Assembly: GCA_003389215.1 (NCBI GenBank)
Contig: QQVP01000011.1
Span: forward strand, 1-64,000
DNA length: 64,000 nt
Source: Planctomycetota bacterium
GTDB taxonomy: Bacteria; Planctomycetota; Planctomycetia; Pirellulales; UBA7805
Direction: 5' to 3'
Within the stretch, counting starts at the first letter, position 1. Each line of letters starts with the position of its first letter. The notes under the pieces were generated by a model that had not been told where the DNA came from, did no database searches, and was given only the letters and a program-made list of their open reading frames with translations. Below, piece after piece: positions 47,775 through 54,898 of this stretch. Made by a program: the position numbers and the translations under genes.

Positions 47775-49246
47775 CTATTTTTAGAAATCAGCCCTTTGGC
47801 GAGTACGTCGAAGGGCTTTCTTATTGTGGGCACTAGACTTACGTCATCGAGCGTGCAGTTCAAAAACACGATTTCGAGGATGCGACGCTTTTCAAAGCAA
47901 TCTGCACTAACCCATTTCTCTGTAAGGGTTTGAGAAAGTTCAAAAACCTTGCTCGCCAAATCGGCGGTTTCGTCGTGAGCACGGTCGATGGCGTCTCGTT
48001 GCAGCTTGATTGACGCGAGGCGATCGCGGAGCTGTGTCTGCTTCGCTGCGTATGAATCCTGGTCGAGTTCGTCTTGGAGTCGCATGTCAAGCAGCCGGTC
48101 CTGCTGAGCAACCAAGAGTGATTCCTGTCGGGTGAGTTCTGAGCGCTGGGCTTTGGACTCATCTTGTGAATCCTTTGTCTGCGACGCCAGCACCATGCGG
48201 AACCAGTCGCGAACATCGTCGTCCTCAATTCTCATGCTGGCGAACACTTCCAGGACTTGGCGATCGAGTTCCGCTTCCGGCAGGCGGATTCTCGGATGGT
48301 CTCCTTTGTTGTAGTAGACGCACCGATAGTAGATGTACTGCTTCGGTCCTGCCTTGGTCTTCTTCGTCTTCACTTCGCCGGTGATGGGATGGCCGCAGTG
48401 ACCGCACACCAGTCGCTGTCCCCCGTAGGTCAGGTCATGCGACTGATAGATGTGACCACCTAACAGACCCTGGACACGATCCCATGTGGCGCGATCGACA
48501 AGGGGAGCATGTTTACCCGGATACCACTGTCCCTTGTGTTCGATCTCGCCGATGTAGGCCCGGTCTTTGAGGATGTTGTGGACCGAACTCCGTGGAAACT
48601 TCGGCGTGGACGGACGAAACTGCCTTCCTTCATCTGCAAGCTTGTCAACAAGTGTGTCAAGTGTGTGGTTTGCGTAGGCGAAGAGTTGAAAGATTCGTTT
48701 GACGTTGTCACTTGCAACTGGATCGACTTCGACGATGCCACGACCTTCCTTGCGAACGTTGCGATAGCCATAGGGTGCCAACCCAATGAACCAACCCTCA
48801 CGCACCCGTCGAGCCAATCCTTCCCGTACGTCGACCGATTGCTGCTCGGTGTAGAAACTGGCCATGTTCGCCAGCGTGCGTCGCATCATACGTCCCGCCG
48901 GATTGTTCTCCGTTGGCTGCGAGACGCAGATGAAGGGAACGTCGTACTCGGATTCCAGCCGCTCGATCTCGACGAAGTCGAATAAGTTGCGAGCCGCCCG
49001 GTCGACCTTGTAGACGAGCAGGCCGTCGAGTTCCATGCAGTGTTTCTTGGCGAAGGCGATCACTTCGCGGAACGTCTTGCGTTCCTCGGTCTTGCTGGCC
49101 GTCTCGGCAATCTTGAACAGGCGAACGATCTTGCCGTCGTGAGACTTGGCGTATTGACGCAGTGCATCCTCTTGAATGTCGAGCGAGAATCCTTCGCGTT
49201 CCTGTTCACGGCTGCTTACGCGGGCCAGAGCGACGAATTGTTTCAT
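47756..49246 (-). CDS. Large serine recombinase (site-specific integrase)
   Basis: 496 residues from ATG 49246. The resolvase-type catalytic domain covers about 1-150: ALARVSSREQEREGFSLDIQ with the nucleophile Ser, then YKVDRAARNLFDF. A recombinase domain follows (GWFIGLAPYGYRNVRKEG), then a zinc ribbon (CGHCGHPITG...YYRCVYY) and a long coiled coil (ELTRQESLLVAQQDRLLDMRL). Enzymes of this class integrate DNA at att sites. The last codons run into the 3' end of tRNA-Pro, so integration probably happened there, with the gene at the left attachment end. Serine recombinases seldom use tRNA 3' ends. Confidence 0.93.
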   Translation of the reverse strand: MKQFVALARVSSREQEREGFSLDIQEDALRQYAKSHDGKIVRLFKIAETASKTEERKTFREVIAFAKKHCMELDGLLVYKVDRAARNLFDFVEIERLESEYDVPFICVSQPTENNPAGRMMRRTLANMASFYTEQQSVDVREGLARRVREGWFIGLAPYGYRNVRKEGRGIVEVDPVASDNVKRIFQLFAYANHTLDTLVDKLADEGRQFRPSTPKFPRSSVHNILKDRAYIGEIEHKGQWYPGKHAPLVDRATWDRVQGLLGGHIYQSHDLTYGGQRLVCGHCGHPITGEVKTKKTKAGPKQYIYYRCVYYNKGDHPRIRLPEAELDRQVLEVFASMRIEDDDVRDWFRMVLASQTKDSQDESKAQRSELTRQESLLVAQQDRLLDMRLQDELDQDSYAAKQTQLRDRLASIKLQRDAIDRAHDETADLASKVFELSQTLTEKWVSADCFEKRRILEIVFLNCTLDDVSLVPTIRKPFDVLAKGLISKNSRGDRI

Positions 49247-49463
49247 GGCGACGACCATCAGCAAGGGATTGAAATAATTGGCTGGTTCCCATGATCATCG
49301 CCAGTGCGTCCTCGGGGATCAACTCCTCTTCGTAGTACCGTTGCCAGACTTCGAGCGTTTTTTCGATCAGCTCAGGCGTCACCCACGACGGCGCACCATC
49401 CGGCACCACGACTTGCGGGGTCGCGTGTTTGTCGGTGTTCTTGCGTGAGGGACGAACGGGCAT
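49206..49463 (-). CDS. Small conserved-looking protein overlapping the recombinase gene
   Basis: 85 residues, ATG 49463, ending 41 bases inside the recombinase gene in another frame. A basic N-terminus (MPVRPSRKNTDK) precedes a helical part, WVTPELIEKTLEVWQRYYEEEL then EDALAMIMGTSQLFQSL. The overlap indicates coupled translation with the recombinase. Size and position would fit a recombination directionality factor or a small regulator, but no homology is recognised. Confidence 0.6.
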   Translation of the reverse strand: MPVRPSRKNTDKHATPQVVVPDGAPSWVTPELIEKTLEVWQRYYEEELIPEDALAMIMGTSQLFQSLADGRRHETIRRSGPRKQP

Positions 49464-49478
49464 CGGGTTCTCAAAGGC

Positions 49479-50084
49479 TTAGAACAGTCGTCGCTCGACC
49501 TGGTTGCCGAACACAGTCCATTGGGAATTTGGGATTTCCTGGCGACCGAACAGCTCGAGATACGGACCGGGGCTGACTTTTTCGATCAGCTCACGAACGG
49601 CGTAGGGCTTCTGGCTGTGACGTCGACGACGATTTATCAACCAGCTTTTTTGAGTGTTGTCGAGAAACGGCATTCGGCCACGGACACCCAGCAGCAGGAA
49701 CTCGTGGGACACCCTCCAATAGTTGCCCATACCCAGCTGTGGTTTGATCCAGACGAAACTCGATTTGTAGGTGAAGCCCCAAGCACGCAGGAGTTTTTCG
49801 GCATCCCAGAGAAATGCATTCGTGGTCCAGAGATGCAAGTGAGCGTTATCGGCTGACAGATTCGCAACCGGCATACTGATGAGCGTTTCCAGGTCGAGTG
49901 TCGGGTAGTGGTTCACGGCGGCACCTCGCGAAGCAGTGTTGTCGTAGTCCCACGGTGGGTCGACATAGATCGTGGGAAACCGCGCCCCGAGTGTGACGAG
50001 TTGATCGAGATCGCAGACTATGGACGGCAGCATCGAATGCTTGTCGTCTCTCGTGTTCTGCGAATTTTCGAACACCTCGCTCAT
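49479..50084 (-). CDS. MT-A70 family DNA adenine methyltransferase
   Basis: 201 residues from ATG 50084 (GGGAG 9 bases upstream; overlaps the previous stop as ATGA). The catalytic motif DPPW lies in IYVDPPWDYDN (about residue 38-48), followed by LHLWTTNAFLWDAEKLLRAWGF, a SAM-binding region; the C-terminus reads RELIEKVSPGPYLELFGRQ. It methylates the N6 of adenine in DNA (or RNA). Mobile elements carry such orphan enzymes to escape restriction. No cognate nuclease is seen next to it. Confidence 0.9.
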   Translation of the reverse strand: MSEVFENSQNTRDDKHSMLPSIVCDLDQLVTLGARFPTIYVDPPWDYDNTASRGAAVNHYPTLDLETLISMPVANLSADNAHLHLWTTNAFLWDAEKLLRAWGFTYKSSFVWIKPQLGMGNYWRVSHEFLLLGVRGRMPFLDNTQKSWLINRRRRHSQKPYAVRELIEKVSPGPYLELFGRQEIPNSQWTVFGNQVERRLF

Positions 50085-50287
50085 TCTTCTTCGTTCTCCC
50101 GACTCATGGCGTCTTGTGTGGCGATCGTATCGGCGCGATCGCGCATCCACGGGGGGCTGCGACGTTCGGCATGACCCACGAAACATCCGCAACGCGGGCA
50201 GCGCAACGGACGAAACGGTGCGAACCACTTGGCGGTGCAAGATTCACAAGCCGCATACCAATACGTCCGTGTCGGTGGCGTGGTCAT
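50081..50287 (-). CDS. Small zinc-ribbon protein
   Basis: 68 residues. Two Cys pairs, ACESC and CPRCGC, form a probable zinc ribbon: C..C and C..C at about 14-17 and 30-33. ATG 50287 and the stop overlap the neighbouring genes on both sides by 4 bases (ATGA), so the three genes 50523-49479 are translated together. No known family. Confidence 0.65.
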   Translation of the reverse strand: MTTPPTRTYWYAACESCTAKWFAPFRPLRCPRCGCFVGHAERRSPPWMRDRADTIATQDAMSRENEEE

Positions 50288-50523
50288 GAAGCTTGCGGCT
50301 CACTGCGGCCCTGTTCGTAAATCCAGGTATGGGCCAGATCGCTAACTTTCGCGACTAGCGGCAGGTCATCGCGGCCGAAGCGTGTCGACTCGACCCAGCT
50401 GTCGCCGTTCTTGTAGAGCCGTACGATCGTGACAGAATGGCGATCGCCGTTGCGGGTGTGGTTTTGCCAGATGCTGGCCTTGATCAGACCGAATCGAATC
50501 GTATGTGAGGGCGGTTTGGACAT
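50284..50523 (-). CDS. Small conserved protein, paralogue of 52171-52431
   Basis: 79 residues from ATG 50523. IRFGLIKASIWQNHTRNGDR then VRLYKNGDSWVESTRFGRDD and LAHTWIYEQ. The protein at 52171 has the same layout (VKLGRIRATIWENR, SRLYKKDNQWKDATTFRRDEL, MAHSWILQRE), so these are paralogues of one family in the same element. Function unknown; the small basic/aromatic fold could bind nucleic acid. The stop overlaps the next gene (ATGA). Confidence 0.7.
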   Translation of the reverse strand: MSKPPSHTIRFGLIKASIWQNHTRNGDRHSVTIVRLYKNGDSWVESTRFGRDDLPLVAKVSDLAHTWIYEQGRSEPQAS

Positions 50524-50551
50524 GCGTGTTCTCCAGATTGATGAACAGGTG

Positions 50552-50585
50552 TCCGCGCGCCGGGGGACAAGCCCGGCGTCGCGAA
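50552..50585 (-). promoter_or_regulatory. Intergenic hairpin H1
   Basis: Stem of about 11 bp with a one-base bulge around a GGACAAG loop (plus-strand reading). It lies 28 bases before the start at 50523. It shares stem plan, bulge position and loop with H2 (51155-51188), with paired differences (G-C for A-T) in the stem. Confidence 0.6.
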
Positions 50586-50629
50586 CGGTACTGCTAACGT
50601 TTCTGATGATGTGACATCTGATGCTGCGC

Positions 50630-51097
50630 TCAGTAGAGATCGGCAACCTCGTCATACGCTGTACGAAACTCAATACGTCCGTATGGATAATGGGCAAACG
50701 CTCGCACAAGCTGCGTGATCGCTGGCCCGTCTCCCATGACGCGATCGAGGTCATAGATGGCGCAACCCTGATGCACGGCATGCTGCAAGGCTCCGAGATG
50801 GCGGTCAGTGTCGATGCCAAAGTCGACGATTGTGGCCGGTGAAGGCCACGTGTCTTGGACCAGACTTTCCACCAAACGGCTCGCCATCGACACGTCGTCG
50901 AGTGGTCGTTGATGCAACCCATCACCCCGTTTCAGGTGAAAGTCCGCCAAATGAATCCTTCGACATGAAGCGGTGCGATCGATGACCAGCGCACAAAGCT
51001 GACATGCAGAGCACTGCATCGTTGCGCTGGTCCCCGATTGATCGAGGAGATTGCAGGAACTGCCACACCGGCAGATTATTGTTGTCTGAGTTGTCAT
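50630..51097 (-). CDS. Protein with N-terminal CxC/CxxC cluster
   Basis: 155 residues; AGGAGG directly before ATG 51097 fixes the start. CRCGSSC and CSACQLC near the N-terminus look like a zinc-binding treble. The rest is helical with LVRAFAHYPYGRIEFRTAY near the end. No family recognised. Part of the minus-strand small-gene block of the element. Confidence 0.65.
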   Translation of the reverse strand: MTTQTTIICRCGSSCNLLDQSGTSATMQCSACQLCALVIDRTASCRRIHLADFHLKRGDGLHQRPLDDVSMASRLVESLVQDTWPSPATIVDFGIDTDRHLGALQHAVHQGCAIYDLDRVMGDGPAITQLVRAFAHYPYGRIEFRTAYDEVADLY

Positions 51098-51154
51098 GTT
51101 CCTCCTGGCAGCCAAGCTGCGAAAAGATGGTTGATATGTCATTTGCAAAAGGTG

Positions 51155-51188
51155 TTCGCGCACCGGGGGACCAGCCCGGTGCGGCGAA
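51155..51188 (-). promoter_or_regulatory. Intergenic hairpin H2
   Basis: Thirteen base pairs with a single-base bulge around loop GGACCAG, 57 bases before the start at 51097. Same bulge and loop plan as H1. No T-run follows on either strand, so it is not an ordinary terminator. Confidence 0.6.
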
Positions 51189-51276
51189 CGGTAAAGACTT
51201 GCGATGCACAAACAGCGCGCATCGCAAGTGATTAGTGTTGTGAATTGGTCGGGTTACTCCTCAGGCATTCGAGTGA

Positions 51277-51618
51277 CTACATCACGGACTTCGGCACAAA
51301 CACGCACGACTCCTTCTTCATTCCCAGCGTCTGCGCCAGGTGATGGCTCAGGCAGCCGAGATCACCGATGAGTTCGGCGTCGAGGTCCGCGTGTTCGTGC
51401 AAAGCCGTCGCGATCAACGTCGTCAACTCCGCCAAACTCTCGATATCGTCGGGAGTCATCAGGTGGTCGAAGTCGCCGGTCACGGGGTCTTCACGAAGGA
51501 TCGCCACTTTCCAGCGTTCCTCCGATTTCCACATCATTGCTCTCAGGTTTCCCACGCCGGCCAGAATCCTGGCCGATTTGGAACGACTCGTTTCGTTTGC
51601 TTTTTTCGATGCGTTCAT
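51277..51618 (-). CDS. Small protein of unknown function
   Basis: 113 residues from ATG 51618 with GGAG upstream. Basic N-terminus (MNASKKANETSRSKSARIL), then WKVAILREDPVTGDFDHLMT and HHLAQTLGMKKESCVFVPK. Helical, otherwise no motif. It belongs to the minus-strand block with a hairpin upstream (51689-51721). Confidence 0.6.
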   Translation of the reverse strand: MNASKKANETSRSKSARILAGVGNLRAMMWKSEERWKVAILREDPVTGDFDHLMTPDDIESLAELTTLIATALHEHADLDAELIGDLGCLSHHLAQTLGMKKESCVFVPKSVM

Positions 51619-51688
51619 GGCATCTCCAATTTGTTTGTTTGCAAAGGCCCACAGCACAACAATTGGGGACTGTGGACCGCTCATCAGG

Positions 51689-51721
51689 CTCCCCGCTGAC
51701 GCCAGTTGCGTCAGCGCGGAG
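51689..51721 (-). promoter_or_regulatory. Intergenic hairpin H3
   Basis: GCTGACGC-type stem of 13 bp with one mismatch, loop CAGTT. It lies upstream of the gene starting at 51618, in the gap that also holds H4. Confidence 0.55.
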
Positions 51722-51756
51722 TCGTTTCGCCGAAACAAGTCCTGCGAAGAACCTCC

Positions 51757-51787
51757 GGGGGAGAAGAGCGACCAACTCTTCTCCCCC
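51757..51787 (-). promoter_or_regulatory. Intergenic hairpin H4
   Basis: Perfect 12-bp stem GGGGGAGAAGAG/CTCTTCTCCCCC with a 7-nt loop, 41 bases after the stop at 51828. No T-run follows, so termination is uncertain. Confidence 0.6.
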
Positions 51788-51827
51788 AAACCGCGGTAAA
51801 AACCGCTGTTAAAACCGACCCATCGGC

Positions 51828-52115
51828 TCAGTACTCCGACGGCAGCAGGATCGTCGTTGCCGAGCGATCTGCCTCCGTGATAATCCAGAACCGTGTGTTG
51901 CTACGGTCGACGTAGGCTGACAGCAGACGGCCGCCGAATGACACCGCATCGTCATTCATCTGGCGGTCATGCTCGTCAACATCGCCCCAGTCCCCATCGA
52001 GATGGCGGACGAGAGCTTTGAAGACGTCGTCTTCGTCAATGCCTTCGGCTACTCCACGGGTCATGTAGAGTTGGCCGACGTCGAACTTTGCAACGGCGCG
52101 TTTGACAAGTGACAT
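51828..52115 (-). CDS. Small protein of a family found on plasmids and prophages
   Basis: 95 residues; GGAGG before ATG 52115. The C-terminal part HLDGDWGDVDEHDRQMNDDA then FWIITEADRSATTILLPSEY is the signature of a widespread family often misnamed type I restriction subunit M; the true function is unknown. It has no methylase motif. The presence supports a plasmid- or phage-like origin of this region. Confidence 0.75.
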   Translation of the reverse strand: MSLVKRAVAKFDVGQLYMTRGVAEGIDEDDVFKALVRHLDGDWGDVDEHDRQMNDDAVSFGGRLLSAYVDRSNTRFWIITEADRSATTILLPSEY

Positions 52116-52134
52116 CACATGTCCTCCGGAAAGG

Positions 52135-52160
52135 GGCCGGTCGGTTGCATCCGACCAGCC
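52135..52160 (-). promoter_or_regulatory. Intergenic hairpin H6
   Basis: GGC.GGTCGG against CCGACC.GCC with one mismatch, loop TTGCAT; lies between the stop at 52171 and the start at 52115, directly before that start. Confidence 0.5.
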
Positions 52161-52170
52161 TGTGTTGTCA

Positions 52171-52431
52171 TTATGCTGCGTTTTCAGCAGCACGCTTCAG
52201 CTCAACCTCGCGTTGCAAGATCCAACTGTGCGCCATGTCCATCGCCTTGGACGCAATGGGAAGTTCGTCACGACGAAACGTCGTGGCGTCCTTCCATTGG
52301 TTGTCCTTCTTGTAGAGCCGGGATGGCACGGCGGTGTGCCACACCTCATCCGTCTCCTCCGATCGGTTCTCCCAGATCGTGGCTCGGATTCTTCCCAACT
52401 TGACTACATGGATCGGTTCATTCTTTTCCAT
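52171..52431 (-). CDS. Small conserved protein, paralogue of 50284-50523
   Basis: 86 residues from ATG 52431 (GAGAGG upstream). Same residue layout as the protein at 50284: LGRIRATIWENR, LYKKDNQWKDATTFRRDEL, MAHSWILQRE. Two copies of one small family within 2 kb. Function unknown. The upstream gap has a terminator for the preceding gene, so this gene needs its own promoter. Confidence 0.7.
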   Translation of the reverse strand: MEKNEPIHVVKLGRIRATIWENRSEETDEVWHTAVPSRLYKKDNQWKDATTFRRDELPIASKAMDMAHSWILQREVELKRAAENAA

Positions 52432-52528
52432 GACACCTCTCTTTCGTATGTGAGGCTGAGCCTGCGTCGTGCGTCACTCAGTCCTCGAAGTTTGCAAAAG
52501 GAACAGCCACCCCATGTGGATGTTCCTG

Positions 52529-52557
52529 AAAAAAACGGGGAGCCAAAACGGCTCCCC
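52529..52557 (-). terminator. Rho-independent terminator
   Basis: On the minus strand GGGGAGCC, loop GTTTT, GGCTCCCC, then C and seven T (52535-52529). It lies 28 bases behind the stop at 52585 and closes that transcription unit. Clear intrinsic terminator. Confidence 0.85.
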
Positions 52558-52584
52558 AACCTCCCTGTCAACCGTACAGCAAAC

Positions 52585-52977
52585 CTAACGTTTGGCTGCT
52601 CGGAGCGGTCCGCGTTTCGGGGCGCGTTCAGACTCCTTTTGAGCAGCAATGTACTTCTGCGCCGCAAGCAACGCCTTGAGCAGATCGCCGACATCATCGG
52701 CATCAAACATCTGCACGAGATCCAACCTGCGACCATTGGGTCTCCAACGGCCAAGACGGACGAGATAATCTTTCCGTCCCGATCGGCGCGTGGGGTACAC
52801 CAACGCAGCGGCAGAACACGAGAAGAATTGCTCTTCTGGTTTGGCCTCTGGTGACTGGACGTAGGGCTGATTGCATTTCGAGCAAAATCGCTCGCGAATG
52901 CCCGCCCGATACTCCAGCCAGCGACCGAACCACGAGTCACTGAACTTCCCTGTCCTTCTTCTTCCACGACGTCTCAT
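52585..52977 (-). CDS. Small basic protein with a CxxC site
   Basis: 130 residues from ATG 52977 (GGAGG 9 bases upstream). Strongly basic N-terminus (MRRRGRRRTGKF), FCSKCNQPYVQ then FFSCSAAALVYPTRRSGRKDYLVRL; likely a zinc-binding nucleic-acid protein. The C-terminus is again basic (KRGPLRAAKR). No family recognised. Followed by the terminator at 52529-52557. Confidence 0.6.
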   Translation of the reverse strand: MRRRGRRRTGKFSDSWFGRWLEYRAGIRERFCSKCNQPYVQSPEAKPEEQFFSCSAAALVYPTRRSGRKDYLVRLGRWRPNGRRLDLVQMFDADDVGDLLKALLAAQKYIAAQKESERAPKRGPLRAAKR

Positions 52978-53068
52978 TTGCTGGTTCCTCCAGCAATTCA
53001 GCCGACTGCTTCCCATGAAGTCAGCGCGGCCTACGGTTTGCCATAAGTCGTTTGTCCATTGTTTTTCC

Positions 53069-53112
53069 GTGTTCCTGGAGCAAGGAACGAGTGATAACCC
53101 TGCGGTGAGGGA
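53069..53112 (-). repeat. Two-hairpin repeat, copy R1
   Basis: GTTCC (53071-53075) and GGAAC (53084-53088) form a palindrome followed by GAGTGATAACC and a second small stem (CCC/GGG around GCGGTG). The same arrangement is at 53461-53502. It lies in the leader of the gene starting at 52977. Confidence 0.55.
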
Positions 53113-53115
53113 GGT

Positions 53116-53137
53116 GCCGCTGCCCGAAGGCAGCGGC
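53116..53137 (-). promoter_or_regulatory. Intergenic hairpin H8 with UUCG tetraloop
   Basis: Sense (minus) strand RNA would be GCCGCUGCC-UUCG-GGCAGCGGC: nine perfect pairs closed by C(UUCG)G, a very stable tetraloop. It follows the stop at 53151; no T-run, so not a typical terminator. Confidence 0.65.
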
Positions 53138-53150
53138 GGTGCGAGGCGTG

Positions 53151-53345
53151 CTATTCGTGATTTTCGGGATCAAACTCTTCCGAGTCGAACTCCTGTTCTG
53201 GCCAAAAGAAGTCGTCGATCATGTCCAGAAGGTCACACGACACATCGTTGACCTTCCACCAGACAATTCGCGACCAGTGGCTTAGCCAATCAGTCAATTC
53301 CCACCAGACAGCTTTGATCCCTTCACGTATGCGTTTCATGGTCAT
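53151..53345 (-). CDS. Small Trp-rich acidic-tailed protein
   Basis: 64 residues from ATG 53345 (AAGGAGG, 4 bases; ATG 53339, 10 bases away, is an alternative). IKAVWWELTDWLSHWSRIVWWKV is rich in Trp and amphipathic, perhaps membrane-associated, and the tail is acidic (FDSEEFDPENHE). No family recognised. Confidence 0.6.
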   Translation of the reverse strand: MTMKRIREGIKAVWWELTDWLSHWSRIVWWKVNDVSCDLLDMIDDFFWPEQEFDSEEFDPENHE

Positions 53346-53460
53346 CATTCCTCCTTGTTGTTAGTCAATCACTCGGCCGCTGTTTGCGACGGACCAATTG
53401 ACCTCAACAAACGAAGCTGATGGCAGAAACGGCACTTCTCACTTGACTCGATGTTTTGAC

Positions 53461-53502
53461 ATGTTCCTGAGTCGGGAACGGGTGAAAACCACACAGCGGT
53501 GG
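53461..53502 (-). repeat. Two-hairpin repeat, copy R2
   Basis: GTTCC (53463-53467) and GGAAC (53475-53479), then GGGTGAAAACC and CCAC/GTGG around ACAGCG. Homologous to R1 at 53069. It lies 116 bases upstream of the start at 53345 and 15 bases after the stop at 53518. The GTTCC-N7-GGAAC core could also be an operator. Confidence 0.55.
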
Positions 53503-53517
53503 ATTCTAGGACTGGCG

Positions 53518-54207
53518 TTAGCTTGGCAGCGGCGCAATCAGGTTGATCAGTTCCGGGACGATGCTGACATGGATGGGAACCCCGCCAGGACTGGGCTTGT
53601 CTATCAACGCACGTCGCACGCGATCGGCTTTCTGCGGCAGCGCGGTCACAATGCGAACTTCAAATGCGCGACGCTTGAGAAAACGCTCAAAGGACGGATC
53701 CAAACGATGTTTGCGTACGTCACTTTGAGCCTTGGCCACAATGCGGTCCCAGCGGGCAGCACCACCGGTATCAACTCGGAGAAATCCAAGCACCGGGTCT
53801 GACGGTGCGAAGTCGATGTAGTAGTTCAACGCGAGTCCCGATCGATACACATCGGAAAAATATTGGTGGAGCTCTTTCTGTGTTAGTTTGGTTCGGCTCG
53901 CCGTCTTTGAGGCACAAACGGCAAGCATCGCGTACGAACGAATCTTGGCCATCTCTGAGAGATCTTCTTGCTCAGGGTTTGACGAGACCGCGTGAAAGCA
54001 ACTGCGATTCCGATACAACGACGACTCACGAAGGATGCCGTCGCGGGAGAGCTGCTTCAATACGGATTCAGCCGATAACGCATTTGAAAACAGATCGCTT
54101 CGGAGCTGGCACAAGGTCGCGGCCGTCAGCAGCTTGTAGCGTTCGGAAAGTCCCGTCGCTGCATCGATCTGGTGTTGTTTCGGACTGTGTGTCGATGTTG
54201 CATGCAT
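53518..54207 (-). CDS. Module protein A (paralogue of 57347-58072)
   Basis: 229 residues, ATG 54207, 4 bases after the stop of protein B. An N-terminal helical, winged-helix-like part (LSERYKLLTAATLCQLRSDL, SVLKQLSRDGIL) leads to LRVDTGGAARWDRIVAKAQS and IVTALPQKADRVRRAL, VSIVPELINLIAPLPS. The last 95 residues match the protein at 57347 (LRIDLGGPADYVARKCLADIQ, VISATTEKAAAIQQAL, LAVIPELLPLLPR). Resembles the replication-relaxation-type proteins of integrative elements, probably DNA-binding. Confidence 0.7.
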   Translation of the reverse strand: MHATSTHSPKQHQIDAATGLSERYKLLTAATLCQLRSDLFSNALSAESVLKQLSRDGILRESSLYRNRSCFHAVSSNPEQEDLSEMAKIRSYAMLAVCASKTASRTKLTQKELHQYFSDVYRSGLALNYYIDFAPSDPVLGFLRVDTGGAARWDRIVAKAQSDVRKHRLDPSFERFLKRRAFEVRIVTALPQKADRVRRALIDKPSPGGVPIHVSIVPELINLIAPLPS

Positions 54208-54211
54208 GTCT

Positions 54212-54898
54212 TCACCAGAGTTCGTAAGGAAGGTCGAGTGCGGAACAATGTTCGTGAAAGCTGTTGATTTGCTTCGGGGTGTAACGACCTGCGGATTCGA
54301 TCACGTGCGTCATCTGACCATGGTCGTTGATGAGAAATGCGTCTGGATCTTTGATGCGGAAACCCGCCTTGGGGAGAAAGTCCTCACCGACCCAACGATC
54401 CGCTTCACTTGGATGTTCGCGGCGATACACGACATACGCGTCCGCCAGCAGTAGGTCATGGTCACGTTGTTCGATCCGGGGCAGCCCATATGCAACGCCG
54501 CCGAAGAGATTGGCCGTCTGCTTCGATGCAGTGAAGACTTCCAGTGGGATCGTCGGGCGGTTCCAGCGCCTTCTCGCAGCGAGCGACAACTCGTGGCAGT
54601 CAGGTTCTGGCTGTCCCGGTTTCCACGACGTCAATGGTGCGGTTGCCGCGAGCAGCGGATGTGCATTGATGACATACCGATGAACAAGCCCTGCAGCAGT
54701 GAGTCGTCGCAGGTAACGGTGTGGACCGCGCAACGAAGCGTTGTGCGGCCACCAGATCTGAATGGCCTGTGAGACGGATAGCATCCGAATGCGTATGGCC
54801 AGCGACTGTAGTATGTCGTAGTCCCGTTGAGTCCAGGCGGTAACGCCGTCTGGGCGGCGGGAACATGCAACAGGAGGAATCACGGAATCCTGGATCAT
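54212..54898 (-). CDS. Module protein B (paralogue of 58079-58759)
   Basis: 228 residues from ATG 54898, overlapping the translocase stop (ATGA). The N-terminal winged-helix-like part is TQRDYDILQSLAIRIRMLSVSQAIQIWW, then RYLRRLTAAGLVHR. The C-terminus KDPDAFLINDHGQMTHVIES followed by SFHEHCSALDLPYELW matches the end of the protein at 58079 (PDGFIVNKRDEVVCVIEFGG, REFHEDCRDRSLPYRMW). PD...(E/S) spacing recalls a PD-(D/E)xK nuclease fold but the Lys is absent. Probably DNA-binding, replication-relaxation-like. Confidence 0.68.
   Translation of the reverse strand: MIQDSVIPPVACSRRPDGVTAWTQRDYDILQSLAIRIRMLSVSQAIQIWWPHNASLRGPHRYLRRLTAAGLVHRYVINAHPLLAATAPLTSWKPGQPEPDCHELSLAARRRWNRPTIPLEVFTASKQTANLFGGVAYGLPRIEQRDHDLLLADAYVVYRREHPSEADRWVGEDFLPKAGFRIKDPDAFLINDHGQMTHVIESAGRYTPKQINSFHEHCSALDLPYELW

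Noticed and set aside
51828..52115. Type I restriction subunit M
   Set aside because: The family is often so labelled, but this 95-residue protein has no methylase motif; only the family resemblance is kept.
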